Below are positions 1 to 11,543 of a stretch of 64,000 nt of DNA, piece after piece. Numbering within the stretch: the first letter of the stretch is position 1; each line of letters begins with the position of its first letter. Position numbers and translations under genes: made by a program. The stretch lies in contig JAXGGA010001695.1 of assembly GCA_038373865.1 (NCBI GenBank), positions 62,001-126,000 on the forward strand. The letters run 5' to 3'. The DNA is from Uloborus plumipes. Lineage: Eukaryota; Arthropoda; Arachnida; Araneae; Uloboridae. Under the pieces are notes generated by a model, which saw only the letters and a program-made list of their open reading frames with translations, made no database searches and was not told the DNA's origin.

Positions 1-296
1 TATAGCGATAGAATGTAAAACTGCTAATTTTACAGTAATAAACTCTGAAACTACTAATTTAACAGTTTATTACCGTGCATTTTACAGTTTTAAACTTGGA
101 AGCTCTGCTGCCAGCATACTGTTGCTTTTACAGTATGATACAGCTAAATTTTACGACAATAAGCTAAAATTTCTTACTTTACAGTAAGAAACTAAAATTG
201 CTAGTTTTGCAGTTTATTACTGTGCATTTTAGTTCTAAATTGGAACCTTAGCTGCCAGGATTATATTGCTAGGACAACAGTTCAGTTTTTGCAGTG
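1..296 (+). repeat. CACTGTAAAA-type MITE, copy 1 (left end outside window)
   Basis: The sequence matches the family seen 12 times in this window: short alternating segments of the type ACAGTAATAAACTGTAAAAT, a GGAACCTY-GCTGCCAG block repeated twice (about 100-115 and 243-258), and a right terminus ending TTTTTGCAGTG at 296. The left TIR is cut off by the window edge. Like other long copies it is a head-to-tail dimer of a ~185-bp half-unit. It carries no coding capacity. Confidence 0.8.
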
Positions 297-886
297 TGTA
301 TATTCCAATTTGCGAAGAATTTTTAGCTTCCAACTTCGTAAAGATGGCTAACTTGCTTCTTATTTTCAACACCTGGCAAAATATACAAGGATAGAAATTT
401 GAATAAAATGACTTATTAACCACTGCTTCCTGGATATCGCATTAACCAAACATTCCAGGTCATCGAGTCCAAAGAGTTATTTCTTTCGGTTAAAACAATA
501 GGCTTGAACATCTACCCTTGAAATTCGAAGCATTGGGTTGAACGATATTAATGACGCGCGAAAATCTGCTTGATAGTAGGGAATAAAAGATTAATTTGTG
601 ACCCATTCCTTTTGGCTATTTCAGTCGAATTCTATATACGGTAGAATAGTTTCACGTTGGAAGAGCAGAAGCATATAACTGTATAAATGATTACACATCA
701 AATGAAGCGTGGTGTTTTTTTTCTTCATGTTTAAATTGTAGAATATTCATTTACCGTTTTAGAATTTGCAGATAGACAATACTTCAGCTAAAGAGGTCAT
801 AGAAAATAAGCAATCTTATAAATAGAATAAACATTTTTCAAAATGAAATGCGGATCTAAAAATGTATTTTTAATACGGAACAGCTA
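297..886. other. AT-rich non-coding stretch
   Basis: I see no gene, TIR pair or RNA gene here. It is unique-looking AT-rich DNA between a MITE end and the pogo-like element. Confidence 0.5.
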
Positions 887-888
887 TA

Positions 889-1794
889 GGGGAAGAGTGA
901 GCACATAGCGGCCACCCTAAGGAACATATATTTTTTTCCACCCATAAACTTTATTGAAACATTTTATAAATCCTTTCAACATTTAGTATGGTTACTTAGA
1001 CCTGATTAAAAAATATAAAAACAACTAGATTTTTAAACTTTATTTGTACAAAATTTTTACTTTACCAAAAGCTGTCAAAGTGGCCACTTTGCCCTACCTG
1101 CCTAAATAGATTTAGATAGTATGGAAAAAATGAAACGCATTAAGTTTCAGAACTCAGAACAATCGTATTAGGGTTTTAAACAGAAATAGGCATTACTAAA
1201 AGTATGTGAGGTTATGAAATCACTGGTATTTACATAAATCACATATAAACTCATCGTCCTCCTCTTCGACTCCTGTGCAGGCTTCGTGAGCCCATTTGAG
1301 GTACCCAGAACATCTAATCCAGCCTTCGTTGTCCTTAGATTTCGAGTAACAATCACCACAGAAAAAACAATCGACATTTCAAATCGGACAATCGAAGTGG
1401 CCAAGGCTGTGGCCACTTTGCCCTCTAGCGCGCCATTTTCGAAAGAACAATATTTCACGTACAACCCGTTGCTGTACCTACTGTTGAGACATATGAATTC
1501 AAAGCTAGAAACATGGTGTTTTACACCATTGATGTAAAATTTACTTCACCTAGTCATACAAAAAAGAATAAAGCGAAACATGTGATGCACTTACCTAACA
1601 TCAGAGGGTCGAAAAAGTGAAAAATTTGTGATATCTCCTTGAGTTTGCGTCTGAGTGGCACCAAGCTATAACACAGCAACAACGGCTGCCGGGCGAGTAA
1701 TTGAGTCTATTGCTGCTAGATTGCAGCACTATATAGGGAGGAAAACTTCAAGTGGCTACTTTTCCAGCAGTGGCCACTATGCCCACCCTTCCCC
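889..1794 (-). mobile_element. Decayed pogo-like DNA transposon with TA target site
   Basis: The 906-bp segment is bounded by inverted ends. The left end reads GGGGAAGAGTGAGCA then ATAGCGGCCAC, and the right end is its near complement (GTGGCCACTATGCCCACCC then TTCCCC). Each end abuts a TA dinucleotide (887-888 and 1795-1796), as expected for a Tc1/mariner/pogo insertion. The subterminal word GTGGCCACTTTGCCC recurs inside near 1080 and 1408. A minus-strand fragment of a zinc-finger-ended transposase lies within (1223-1375). The element is internally deleted because no DDE domain is visible. TIR, TA site and protein remnant agree, so the superfamily call is reasonable. Confidence 0.65.
1223..1375 (-). 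pseudogene. C-terminal zinc-finger remnant of pogo/Tigger-like transposase
   Basis: Fifty-one uninterrupted minus-strand codons contain a Cys-rich finger. It has CFFCGDC, then NEGWIRC, then LKWAHEAC, then an acidic stretch (VEEEDDEF) and a final CDLC. The pattern C-x2-C ... W-I-x-C-x3-L-K-W-x-H-x2-C ... C-x2-C is the PHD-like tail found on many animal pogo/Tigger-type transposases. One expected cysteine is replaced by Tyr (GYLKW). An in-frame stop lies just upstream and no DDE catalytic core is recognisable, so this is a relic. The assignment comes from recalled family motifs. Confidence 0.6.
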
Positions 1795-1828
1795 TACATC
1801 TGCTTAATTTGCAGCTGTGGAGAAATAG

Positions 1829-1936
1829 TGTTAACCCATGTGGGTTATTTTGTAAATTTTCACATACGTCATCCCGTAATTTTTTAAGTTTGACATTGAT
1901 GAATATGCACAGAGATTGCGTATTTCGAAGAAAAAA
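1829..1936 (+). repeat. Dispersed ~110-bp repeat (partner at 45053-45160)
   Basis: This stretch matches the reverse complement of 45053-45160 with roughly three quarters identity by eye, including the exact words ATACGTCATCCCG and GCGTATTTCGAA. It lies just outside the right end of the pogo-like element. Both copies keep one reading frame open (conserved words FSHTSSR and LTL-NM), but the ORFs are short and I do not call a gene. Confidence 0.5.
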
Positions 1937-2515
1937 AAAAGTGCTGTTTTTCAGAGTAATTTGAGCCACACTCTTTCCACCCATATTTTAAAAGTTTTAT
2001 TGCATTTTTTGGAAAAAAAAAACTAACGAAATTAAGAAATAATAAAAGTTTTCCAAAATTAAGAAATAATAGATCTTAAATTTCTCGTGAATTATTAGCT
2101 TGATTCAAAGTTGACTAATCATTTGTTGCAACTTTTAATTTTGTCAGAACTTTGAAGCAAAATAAATAATTAAAAAAAAAACACAATTTTAAAACAGAAA
2201 AACACCTTTTCTAAATGCTTAAAAAGTCTCCCTTTGTACTTCTCTGCATTACAAAATTTCTATCTTTTATGATTTGGCTCATAATATTTCACCAACGAAG
2301 GTAGGAAAGAGTTAATAACTTTAAATGTAGCTGCTAAATAGCAACTTCAGAATTATTGAATTTTTGATGCAATAAACTTTATACTAATGAATATTGCCAA
2401 CTTTTTTTTGTTTATTTTATTTTTATTGTTGTTGTTGCTGTTGTTTGCAAAATAAAGAGTACAGAACTTATTTCACAATCATGCAAAGAGAGTACAGCAT
2501 CGGATTTCATTTTCA

Positions 2516-2547
<32 letters not shown>

Positions 2548-2735
2548 GCTTAAAGTTAAATATTGTTAAAAAAATTGAAGTGGCGCAAAGTTAGCCGACA
2601 TGTCTCAAAACTAGACTAAATCAGAATGCACTGTATATCTGCAGCTTGCACTTGCATATTTTTTTCGCTCAGTATGCTTCTGTGAATACACCTCTTATTC
2701 ACAAAAAGGATTTGTTTCAAAAGAAAATACTGCCC
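1937..2735. other. AT-rich non-coding stretch with poly-A and poly-T runs
   Basis: This holds homopolymer A and T runs, for example near 1930, 2010 and 2530. I found no gene or paired termini. Confidence 0.5.
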
Positions 2736-3022
2736 GTCCGTGAAAACCGCGCCTAGCACTCGCGAATCATTCCACTTAAAAAGGGGGTGATGGGTTGTGA
2801 GTGGGAATTTTCCGAAGTTTTCAATTTAAAACTTGCATTTTTGCTGTCCTTTTGATGTATTCAACTTCACTATGTATTTGAAATTAACATCGTTCTACTT
2901 TGTTTGATACGGCTCACAATGCTGCTTATTATTCTTCCCCTTATTGTTATCTTACCTATCACCCCTATTTTGGTAAGATCAGAGAAGACCTGACGCATGC
3001 GTAAATACGCGAAAGGTTTTAC
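2736..3022 (+). repeat. Dispersed ~290-bp repeat, copy 1 (inverted copy at 20408-20703)
   Basis: Running from CGTGAAAACCGCGCCTAG to GTAAATACGCGAAAGG, this segment matches 20408-20703 on the opposite strand almost end to end. Shared words include CCACTTAAAAAGG, TCAGAGAAGACCT and the CACCCCTATTTTGG type. The ends show only a short imperfect inversion (GAAAACCG versus GGTTTTAC). No tRNA box A/B is visible, so I cannot assign it to a SINE or MITE class. Confidence 0.6.
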
Positions 3023-4508
3023 TTAATAAAATTAGACAGTAACTGCACTGATAGTCAAAACGGTAATAAAACGTAACGAAATGCTTATAAATATGATATA
3101 TAGCAGAGTAAAATAAAATTTACTGATACAGTAAAACCTTTCCAAGCCCGAAAGAATTTTGACGCTCAGAGGGGGTGGTAGCTTTAAAGGGTTTTCATTA
3201 CAATTATGATACAATTTCTATAATACATAATACAAGCAAGTCTAACACCTATTTGTTATTTTAAATACTTCATAATTTTAAAATTAAAATGATATCTATT
3301 TGATACTTTATTATATTTCGTGAAGAAAGGATACGAGAGCAATTTGTGATTCAAGTTTTGCAAACTATTATTTTCAATTTTGATTTATGTTGAAAATATA
3401 AATCTCTAACAGATTTGTTTATCACCGAGTCGGAATTTGAATAAAATTATCGCTTTTTCACAAAATCATTTGAGTTGAATCTTAAGCTTGCTGACGATTA
3501 CAAAACGTGTCAGAAATTTAATTGTCAAAGACTTTTACCTGAGAGAAAAAAAGATTTTTTTTTTTTTTTCGAAAACGTTTATGATGCCTGTAATACACTG
3601 GTTTATTACTTTAAATCTATCTCAAATTAGTTTTAGATTTGATTACATACATCTTCAGTAGACAAATTAACCGAAATATGTTTCTCTTGATCAGTGGCGC
3701 CCTGAACCGACTGACTTCCTCTAAGCTGATCTGGGAAGAAATTAGAAAAAAAAAAGCTTTTTCGAAATTTAAAAAGATTTCTTTGAGGCCGAAGTGCAAA
3801 CTCGAAGTAATTTTATACCAAGTTTCAAGGCTGCGGGGGCTGCTGGACGCAGGCATGCCACAGACAACCTTTCACAAATTCTCTGCCATTATTTTTTTAA
3901 TATACAGAGAAATGTTTATTTGCTGTTATAGCACCTTTGTTGAAATTTTAAAAGGTAATGAAAAGTTTTTTTTTTCCAACTAAAGCGTAACATTTCAGGT
4001 TTTTTTTCTCTATTTTTGAACAAGCATTACGTGCTTTTCCCTCTGGTATTTTTTCAATAGATTTAAAACTAGCTATATGCAATACAGCTGCTTTCAAAAC
4101 AGTTTTTTAGTTTAAAACGAGGTAAACAATAAAAAATAAACGAACTAAAATAAAAAGCATACAAGGAAAGACATTTTTTGGGGAAAAGAGAAGAAGTGAA
4201 AAGAAAAGGGAAACAAACAAAATGCTTCGTATGTATGAAAACGTAAATTCGTATGCATACGAATTTAAAAATGGTGAATCGGAAAAAAAAGGTAATTTTT
4301 ACAATAAAATATTTGATCATTTATTGGCAAAATGTATTTCTCTCAAATGCTTTTTAAAACGTTCATACTTGAGCTCATTTTCAGCAGTTAAAGTTTCCTA
4401 CTAGAAGAATACTCCGTAAATCAAGTAATGTGTTAGGGCGGTATTTAAGGGGTGGGTTTTTAGGGTTCAAACCCCCTCCGAAAATTTTCGAAACTATTGC
4501 AAAAAATA
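3023..4508. other. AT-rich non-coding stretch
   Basis: No gene is seen. A CAGTGGCG-like hAT end word occurs at 3693 without a convincing partner. Reading frames here are short and lack recognisable domains. Confidence 0.4.
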
Positions 4509-4516
4509 CTCACTAT

Positions 4517-6363
4517 CAGTAGCGTAGCTAGGGGCCCCAGCGCCCGTGGCGAACTTGAAAAATTGCTCCCCCCCCAGAGGTCGCTCTGATGGAGGTCGTT
4601 ATGACCTCCCAAAATGTTCTTACTCCAAAAATTTTGATTTATTTATTCGAAAAATTTGCAGATAATGTTGCAAATCTTTCTTTTTCTTTTTTCTTTCTTT
4701 CAGCATTTTTAACGATGCTCAGTGTTCCCCCTTATGTTATGTGCATGATATGTCCGCTTGTTCGTATTGTTGGGTAAAATTCAAGTTTTATTTTTTACTC
4801 TTTTAGTTTTTGTATTTGGTTTAATTTGAAAAAAATTTGTCCGTCTAACAATTTTAGTTCGGGTGTTCGTACCTTTCCCTGTCATTTCACATAGATTCAA
4901 AAAACAAATAATTCGTGCAATTCGTTATTAAACAAAGTGTTTTTTTTTTCCACACAACAGTTTTCATTTTAAATAGAATTTGTTTCAAAACACTAAAAGA
5001 ATGTGTAAAATAAACATAATTTGTGCATTATAAATAAAAATCAAAACATTGATTCTATTGTATTTAGGAAATCAAAGAAAATATAAAAAGCATAATTAAT
5101 CTGAAATTGGCTTAGTAAATACTTCTCATTCTAAGTATATTTAAAATGTTCCAGAGACCCGCCGTTATTTAATACTACGAGTAATATCTATGAGGAGAGT
5201 TAGGAGAGGCACTTGATTTTTTTTTTTTTTTTTTATTTTAAATACAGCGTGTACAAACATGGGTAAGACTGGTAAAAAAAACTGATTAGCACGTATGTTT
5301 GTATACCGTTTTAAAAAAGTGGCTCGCCCCCCTGAAGTAGCGTAGTGTACACGCGCCTTCCCTCACTGGCGTTCACTTGGCGTTTCTTTGTTCAGTAATA
5401 TGTAAGAAACAATAGCTATTTTATTTATTTTAACAATACAGAGCACAAAACATATTACACTTGCGTGATTACAAATCGAGCTCGATACCTTCCTTGAATA
5501 CTAAAACGGTAGTGAGTATAAAGAACAAAGTAGTGCTATAAGTTTAGAAGTGAGAACACTTCATTAAAACACATACAAAATAGAACAATTTCCAAATTAC
5601 GAAATCGAAACTGAGCCATGGAAGGACAAACAGCGTTTGAAAACGTTACTCGATCAAAATTGTACGCCGCTGTTCTAGTATTACTCATTTTTGGAATCTT
5701 CATTAAATGTTTGCTCTTGGTACTAATTTTTAAAATCGCGAAATTTCCAATAGTCGTTTTATAGAAACCTCCCCCTCCCGTTTTTGAGAAATACATTATC
5801 CTCTCGCTAGTTTTCGCCACAGAAAAATTGTTACCAACAGAGGAGTTATTTTCTGTCATCATAGAACTTCCAAAAATCTGCATCCGAAATGTTTTCAACA
5901 AAAGCTCGCCGATTTTAAAAAACGTAGAACGTTATTTCCGAAGTATAGTATGTAATTGATAAGTTGAAGTGATATTGAGAAAAAAACGGCTGGAAAGAAG
6001 TGGAGAGAAAATGTTTGTTTCTATCTCTTTTAATTGGATAAAGACCGGCCGATTTCAGATCAGCCTATTATACAGATTCCAATCCTCATATAACAATTCT
6101 ATTCTGACAGATAGATTTAAGCTAACATCAGTGTATCCAACCGAAATCTACCAAAGCAAAATTGCACATTTTATATGGTTTGTCTTGTAGCGTGGGGGGC
6201 GCAGTTTGCGTTGCTCGGAGTGTCTATCAAATTTTAATATTTTGGTCTGCTTGGACTTGACAAATAATAATAATAATAATAATAATAATTGGTCAAAATG
6301 CCGCCCCCTGGCTGCTGCGCCCGTGGCAAGAGCCACTCCTGCCAACCCCTAGCTACGCCACTG
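4517..6363. mobile_element. hAT-type non-autonomous transposon, 1.85 kb, perfect 8-bp TSD
   Basis: The left end reads CAGTAGCGTAGCTAGGGG and the right end CCCCTAGCTACGCCACTG, an inverted pair with one mismatch. Both sides are flanked by the identical 8-mer CTCACTAT (4509-4516 and 6364-6371), the hAT hallmark. The inside has an (AAT)n run near 6264-6289, a poly-T run at 5218-5234 and short frames without a recognisable transposase, so it is non-autonomous or gutted. The CAGTGGCGTA-type terminus is typical of widespread hAT families. Confidence 0.88.
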
Positions 6364-6687
6364 CTCACTATGCACTTTTTTGCTGAAAAAATTATTATTG
6401 CTATTTTAGTTTAATTTTCTCATTTACTTTGAAATTGTTTTTCAAAAGGGAAAATATATTTATTGAATATATGTACAAATTAAGTGTCTTTTCTGCAATG
6501 TTTATTTTTATTGTAGTTATCACAAGCATCGCTTCTTACGAACACAATACACCTTTTTCCTTCAAACTTTGAGTACACTTTTACAAAAACACCAAAATCT
6601 TTTAAAACTAAAAGTACAAAACTGTATATTTAACACATTTTATAAGTGTCATAAAAAAGAACTATGACTTCGAATACGCGTGTAAAC

Positions 6688-9303
6688 TAGGGTGGTCCTT
6701 ATTTTCGAAGGTCAAAAATATTGTGGTCTCACCCCTTAATCTGGTTTAATTTGGGGAAAAAATGAATCACCTAAAATTTTAGCTCATTTAAACAATATTT
6801 AGAGATAGCTCAATGACACTGAACTTTCACCGAAACCTTAATTTTCACGCAATTCTGAAGTTTCTTCAATTTATTTATTTATATCCATTTATATGCTTAT
6901 GTAATATTTATATATTTATCAATATTATATTTATGTATTAATTTATTTATAACAGAAAGCACAATATTCTCAAATTTCATTTGAAAGCCTAAAAAACAAA
7001 GGTAAAGCTGCACGAGATTGATCTCCTCCGCAACGAACGTATCGCGTGCAAGAATGCGTATGACTCAACCTCAGTTTCATTTTGCATATGCTAATGCAAC
7101 ATAATGAGCTCTATTAACTGCAACTGTACTTCTGAGTTAATTGTTTGTTTACATGTGATTAGGCTCTTCCAAGGAAAATTATAGCTTTAAATCTTTCATT
7201 TTCGATGGAATGCACTGTATTTTGAAATAAAAAGTATAATATTTTAACTAAAAATAGAGACTAGTAAGACGAAATCAAATTGTAACTAAGGAAACCAGAT
7301 CCATAAAAAATGATAGAATAGATTACAGAAAGATAAAGTACGAAGAGAGAGAGAGAGGAAAATGAAGTATCGATTGCATTAACACCTTCTTCTCCACATG
7401 ATGCTGATATAGATGAAATCTATTACATTGAGAAAAAAAATGAATCACAAGCAGATCTTTCCTGCTCAAAACTTTCTAAAAGAAAACTATTTAAATTCAG
7501 TATACCTTACTGCAGAAACTGTAAGGAGTCTAGGTCACAACATTGACAAAACTTCTGCCAGTACATCTTCCATTCGAATGCTAAGAAAATAGAACTAAGT
7601 TGAGCAAACTCATGGACTTGAGAAAAATTTCCTTTAACTGTTCATTGGGACGATGGGATAGCAAAATTTTCCCTGAATTAACGGGTAAAGGAAAAGTAGA
7701 TCTCTTGCCTAATGCCAATTTTAGTTTCAGAAAGCGAAATTTCTAAACTTCTTAATGGTGCCAAGTTACCATCTGCGGGACTGGAGAAGCTGTCGCATCA
7801 GCAGTTTATGAAGCAATACACGACTGTTACATTGCAAGAAGAGTGAGAGCAATGTGTGCTGACACACATGTGTGCTCAAACACAGGTCAAAATAACAGTG
7901 CCTGTTGTCTTCTTGAGCAGAAAATTCAAAGAGAACTTCTGTATTGCGCATGTCGTCATCATACTATGGAACTAATTATACGATCAGTTTTCAATGTGTT
8001 CATGAGGTCAAGCTCTGCTCCTGAAGTTCTAATTTTTAAAAGATTTCAATCATCATGGAAATTAATTAACAGAGAAAACTTCCAAGTTGAAACAAATGAT
8101 GAAGTTGTTGCAATTTTTGTTCTTGATATTAAAGATGGTATGCTTGTTTTTCGTTATGAGCATTGCAAATGTTTCAGCCAAAAAAATATTATAAGGAAAT
8201 CCTTGAATTAGTCATATTTTATGGAGGCATTCCTCCACAGGGGTTAAGATTTTTGGTACCAGGGGCTGTCCATTAGGCTCACTGGATGTCAAAAGTCATA
8301 TACAGCATGAAGATATGGATGTTTAAATAGCAGTTCAAGCTCACAGCAAGAGAAAAAAAAAAGGTATACGTGGCATTTGTATATTTGTTGTTAGAGTATA
8401 TCTTAAGACTTGGATAATTGATCTGGCAGCATCTGATGCTCCCTATAATGACTTTCAACTACTGAACACACTCTTAGATTATTCACACATAAATATCAAT
8501 ATTTCAACAGCTGCATCTCAAAAATTCGCGAAACATCTTTGGTTTCAAGATTTAATAGCTATATTCGACAATAATGTACTCCTTTCTACAAAGCGCCATA
8601 TGGTGAAAGCTATGAAAGATGTGAAAAGTCAAAATAATTCTCCAAAACGTGCTACTATAAAGTTGAAAACGTTCAAAGAAAAAAAAGTTTGAGGATTTTG
8701 TAACAGAAAGATCAATTTAGTTTGAACAGATGAAAATTCCAGATGGGTTCTTTAAGTCAATCCACTTAATTGGAATGACAGACTAGATTTTCATCAACAT
8801 TAAAAAATTTTAAAATATATGGCAGTCATAAATGATTATGCTGAACGTGGTATAGCACTTATTCAAGAGTTCAATAGACCTATTAACAAAAGATAATTCT
8901 CAATTCCAATTCTTAATGCAAGTGGTTGAGGAGCACAGAAGTGAACATCCAGACAGCCACAAACAAACACTGTTAAGCACCAAATCATCTATGGCAAACA
9001 ATAATCTTTCTACTTTTTATTATATTTAAATCAATTATGTATACATTTTCCTAATTTATATCTATCTTTTATAACAGCATAACGTAAAATTATGTAAAAA
9101 TTACTTTGTTTTGTTTTCATGCTATCATTGACTTATTAGCCGATATACGCTTAACTTCAAGTTCATTGAGCTACCTCTAAATTTTAATATATTTTTCTAA
9201 AACTTTTTGCAGATCATTTTCTGCCTAAAAAGAACCATATTGGGGGGGTGAGACTGTAAAAAAATCGAAATTTTGAAAATCATGCCTTTTAAGGATCACC
9301 CTA
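6688..9303 (+). mobile_element. hAT-like transposon, 2.6 kb, with decayed transposase
   Basis: The left terminus is TAGGGTGGTCCTTA and the right is TAAGGATCACCCTA, inverted with one mismatch. The flanking 8-mer GTGTAAAC is identical on both sides (6680-6687 and 9304-9311). A second inverted block sits just inside (GTGGTCTCACCCC versus GGGGTGAGACTG). The interior carries a + strand transposase relic at about 7560-8700. Length, TIR and 8-bp TSD fit a once-autonomous hAT-superfamily element. Confidence 0.88.
7560..8700 (+). pseudogene. Decayed hAT-like transposase
   Basis: The best-preserved piece is 7843-8211. It reads an Asp-Thr-x-x-Ser-Asn-Thr-Gly-like motif (CADTHVCSNTGQN), then LLEQKIQRELLYCACRHH. 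The CRHH fits the C-x-x-H signature of hAT insertion domains, and the preceding Asp resembles a catalytic acidic residue. A downstream frame (about 8390-8620) continues with a region containing DLAASDAPYNDF and LWFQDL. Stops and frameshifts separate the blocks. I recall similar proteins annotated as uncharacterised in other invertebrates, so the family link is recalled knowledge, not a search result. Confidence 0.6.
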
Positions 9304-9311
9304 GTGTAAAC

Positions 9312-9897
9312 GCATCTATTCTTTTCAGTGATTAAAAAACATATTTTTTTTCTTACATTGAAAAAATGAGACTTTTTTTTTTCATGTAAATTCCCTTTTA
9401 ACATCTATTTTAACGAAAACCAATAAAATGTAGAATATGAATCAAATTTTATTGACCATATAGATTTCGCGAAAAATGTGTATGGGAAAATCCTCCCCGA
9501 AACGTAAGTCTGGTTACGGCCCTGTAATGAGTAATATGTTTTTTTATCCAAAAGATGAAAGAAAAAATGAACTCGACACCTCAAATATTTGTTCGTTTTC
9601 GGCATTCAAAAGCCAAACGATATTAACACGTATAAAATCGCCGGACACACCGCATACTTTGTGGATAATCTTTTCGCACGCGCTGTGCCAAACCTCTCTC
9701 GAGGCGGGGCTTCTGAACCGTTTGATTGGCAGCGTTTCTATGGCAACTCCCAGCCTGCCGTCGCTACCGTCAGCCAATAAACGGCGACGAAAATCCTTCC
9801 CACAACAAAACAGACGCGCTGCTGGTAAACGATAACATCAATTTGAACCAGCTGAGAGCGGGACTTCAACTTTTGTGACTCGGGCACAGAGGCAGTC
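9312..9897 (+). promoter_or_regulatory. Probable promoter region of the SIX1/2 gene
   Basis: From about 9640 the composition changes from AT-rich to GC- and CpG-richer DNA. An inverted CCAAT word (GATTGG, 9723), a forward CCAAT (AGCCAAT, near 9772), an E-box CAGCTG (9850) and an arthropod-type initiator TCAGT (9896-9900) are present. No TATA box stands out. The position 1 kb upstream of the SIX exon and the composition shift support a promoter, but no transcript evidence is available. The first 300 bases are AT-rich with nothing obvious. Confidence 0.4.
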
Positions 9898-10080
9898 AGT
9901 GGGCTGCTGCACGAAGTCTTCTTGCACGTTGGAAGCTGCTTTCAGCCGATTTTAGAACTCGCCGATCGTGTCTCGCCAAGCAACTCGAGAAGCAGACTCG
10001 AGTAGCTTTTTCTTCGACCTTGCAAGTCGAAGCGAATGTTGACTTTTTGACTGATTGATTGTTATTATTGACTGTGTGTG
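9898..10080 (+). other. Candidate 5' untranslated exon of the SIX1/2 gene
   Basis: It begins at the initiator-like TCAGT and ends at a plausible donor (TGTGTG|GTAAGC, GT at 10081). A matching acceptor would be the pyrimidine-rich tract ending GCGACCAG at 10744. It contains no long plus-strand frame. This is inference only, and an unspliced leader is equally possible. A second possible donor is AAG|GTAAAA near 10113. Confidence 0.25.
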
Positions 10081-10872
10081 GTAAGCCGTCATCATTATGT
10101 GAGGCCTTGTAAGGTAAAACAGCGTGCCGGACTTCTCCAACGAGAAAAGTGTGGTACATGTTTCCTGCTTCTTTGAAGACATTCTGGAAAAATGAATTGC
10201 GTTGTCTGGAAACAGTTGAAAATGCTGTTCTTATTTACTCAATCAAGTTCTCGATATTTTGAATTACTTTATTATTGATGTGAAAGTAACACGCCTATTC
10301 TCAACTACTACATTGCTGGGGCTGCGAATTTTCTTATATTTTCAATGTGCAATATTATATTCATAATTTCGTTAATATAGTACTCGATTAAAAGTTCAAT
10401 TACAGCTCATGCAGCTATCTTAATGTTTCCAAAACTGACATTTATTGTTGAGAAGTTTTACCTAAAGAAGAAAGTTGAAACTCAATGATTCAAGACGACA
10501 ATATGATGACAATTGCAGGAGTAAGAACTCATTTGCTGCAACACTTACTTATAAATGAACAGTTGGAATTTGAACATTAATTTGGTAAATGCTACATGAG
10601 AATTAGTGACATTGCACACTTTTGTCTGAAAGAACTGCCGATATGATGCTAATCAACAGATTAGGACTGATTGTTCGGAAAGTGTAATAACCGAGCTCAG
10701 CTTTTTTTTCACCAAACTGGCTTCCCGTTTCTTCTTGCGACCAGTCTGTGCTTTGCCGGATAGGGATTGGAACGGGGTGAACTACTGTCACCATCACCAC
10801 TCTTCCCTGACCCCTGGTGGAGGGCCGGGGGTGGTGGACGCCTGCGGGGCCGAGAACAAGCCCTCCGACCTG
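10081..10872 (+). other. 5' leader or small first intron upstream of SIX CDS
   Basis: This is AT-rich from about 10190 to 10680, then turns GC-rich from about 10745. The SIX reading frame stays open back to a TGA at 10627 but has no in-frame ATG before 10873. Either the region is 5' UTR, or an acceptor near 10744 joins it to an upstream exon. Confidence 0.35.
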
Positions 10873-11543
10873 ATGATCGTCAGCCACATGGCCGATTCAG
10901 CGGCCGCCCTGGCCGCTGCCTCCCAACTGCCCTCCATGATCCCGACGTCCTGCACGGGAGCCGTCAATCCGGCCGTCAGCCCCAGCCCCATGCTCCCGTC
11001 TTTCGGCTTCACTCAAGAACAGGTGGCATGTGTCTGCGAGGTCCTGCAGCAGTCCGGTCACATCGAGAGGCTAGGCAGATTCCTGTGGTCCCTCCCGGCC
11101 TGTGAGCACCTGCAAAAGAACGAGAGCGTCCTCAAGGCGAAATCCTTGGTGGCCTTTCATCGCGGCAATTTCAAAGAACTCTACCGAATCCTCGAGAGTC
11201 ATAACTTCTCTCCGGCTTCGCATCCCAAACTGCAGGCGCTCTGGCTGAAAGCGCATTACATCGAGGCGGAGAGGCTGAGGGGCAGGCCTCTGGGGGCTGT
11301 TGGCAAATATAGGATCAGGAGAAAATTCCCACTGCCGAGAACGATATGGGACGGGGAAGAGACTAGTTACTGTTTCAAAGAAAAATCAAGGAACATTTTA
11401 AGGGAGTGGTACGCCCACAACCCGTATCCATCACCCCGCGAAAAAAGGGAACTGGCTGAAGCCACTGGACTCACGACAACTCAAGTTAGCAATTGGTTCA
11501 AGAATAGGAGGCAGAGAGACCGTGCAGCAGAAGCCAAAGACAG
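10873..11543 (+). CDS. so: SIX1/2 (sine oculis) class homeobox transcription factor, exon with SIX domain and homeodomain (3' part missing)
   Basis: This encodes a nuclear DNA-binding regulator of the retinal determination network; family members work with Eya and Dac. From ATG 10873 it reads 223 complete codons. The first ~40 residues are Ala/Ser/Pro-rich. The SIX domain (Eya-binding in the family) spans about residues 44-160, starting [17 protein letters not shown], with [17 protein letters not shown] and [20 protein letters not shown]. The homeodomain spans about 161-220. It opens with ETSY, the SIX1/2-class tetrapeptide (SIX3/6 and SIX4/5 differ), and contains the recognition helix [16 protein letters not shown] with Trp48 at residue 208. 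The frame runs through a strong donor (GACAG|GTAAGG) at 11543/11544, a phase-2 boundary just after the homeodomain. Start alternatives are ATG 10888 (MADSAAAL), 10936 and 10990 (MLPSFGFT, nearest the vertebrate N-terminus). Codon use is GC-rich compared with the surroundings. No second exon is identified in the window. Confidence 0.95.

Noticed and set aside
3693..3870. hAT element starting CAGTGGCGCCCTG
   Set aside because: No inverted partner end and no 8-bp TSD could be found.
10735..10872. Extending the SIX CDS upstream of ATG 10873
   Set aside because: The frame is open, but the first codon at 10735 is TTG, not ATG, and no in-frame ATG occurs before 10873. It is probably leader unless an upstream exon supplies a start.
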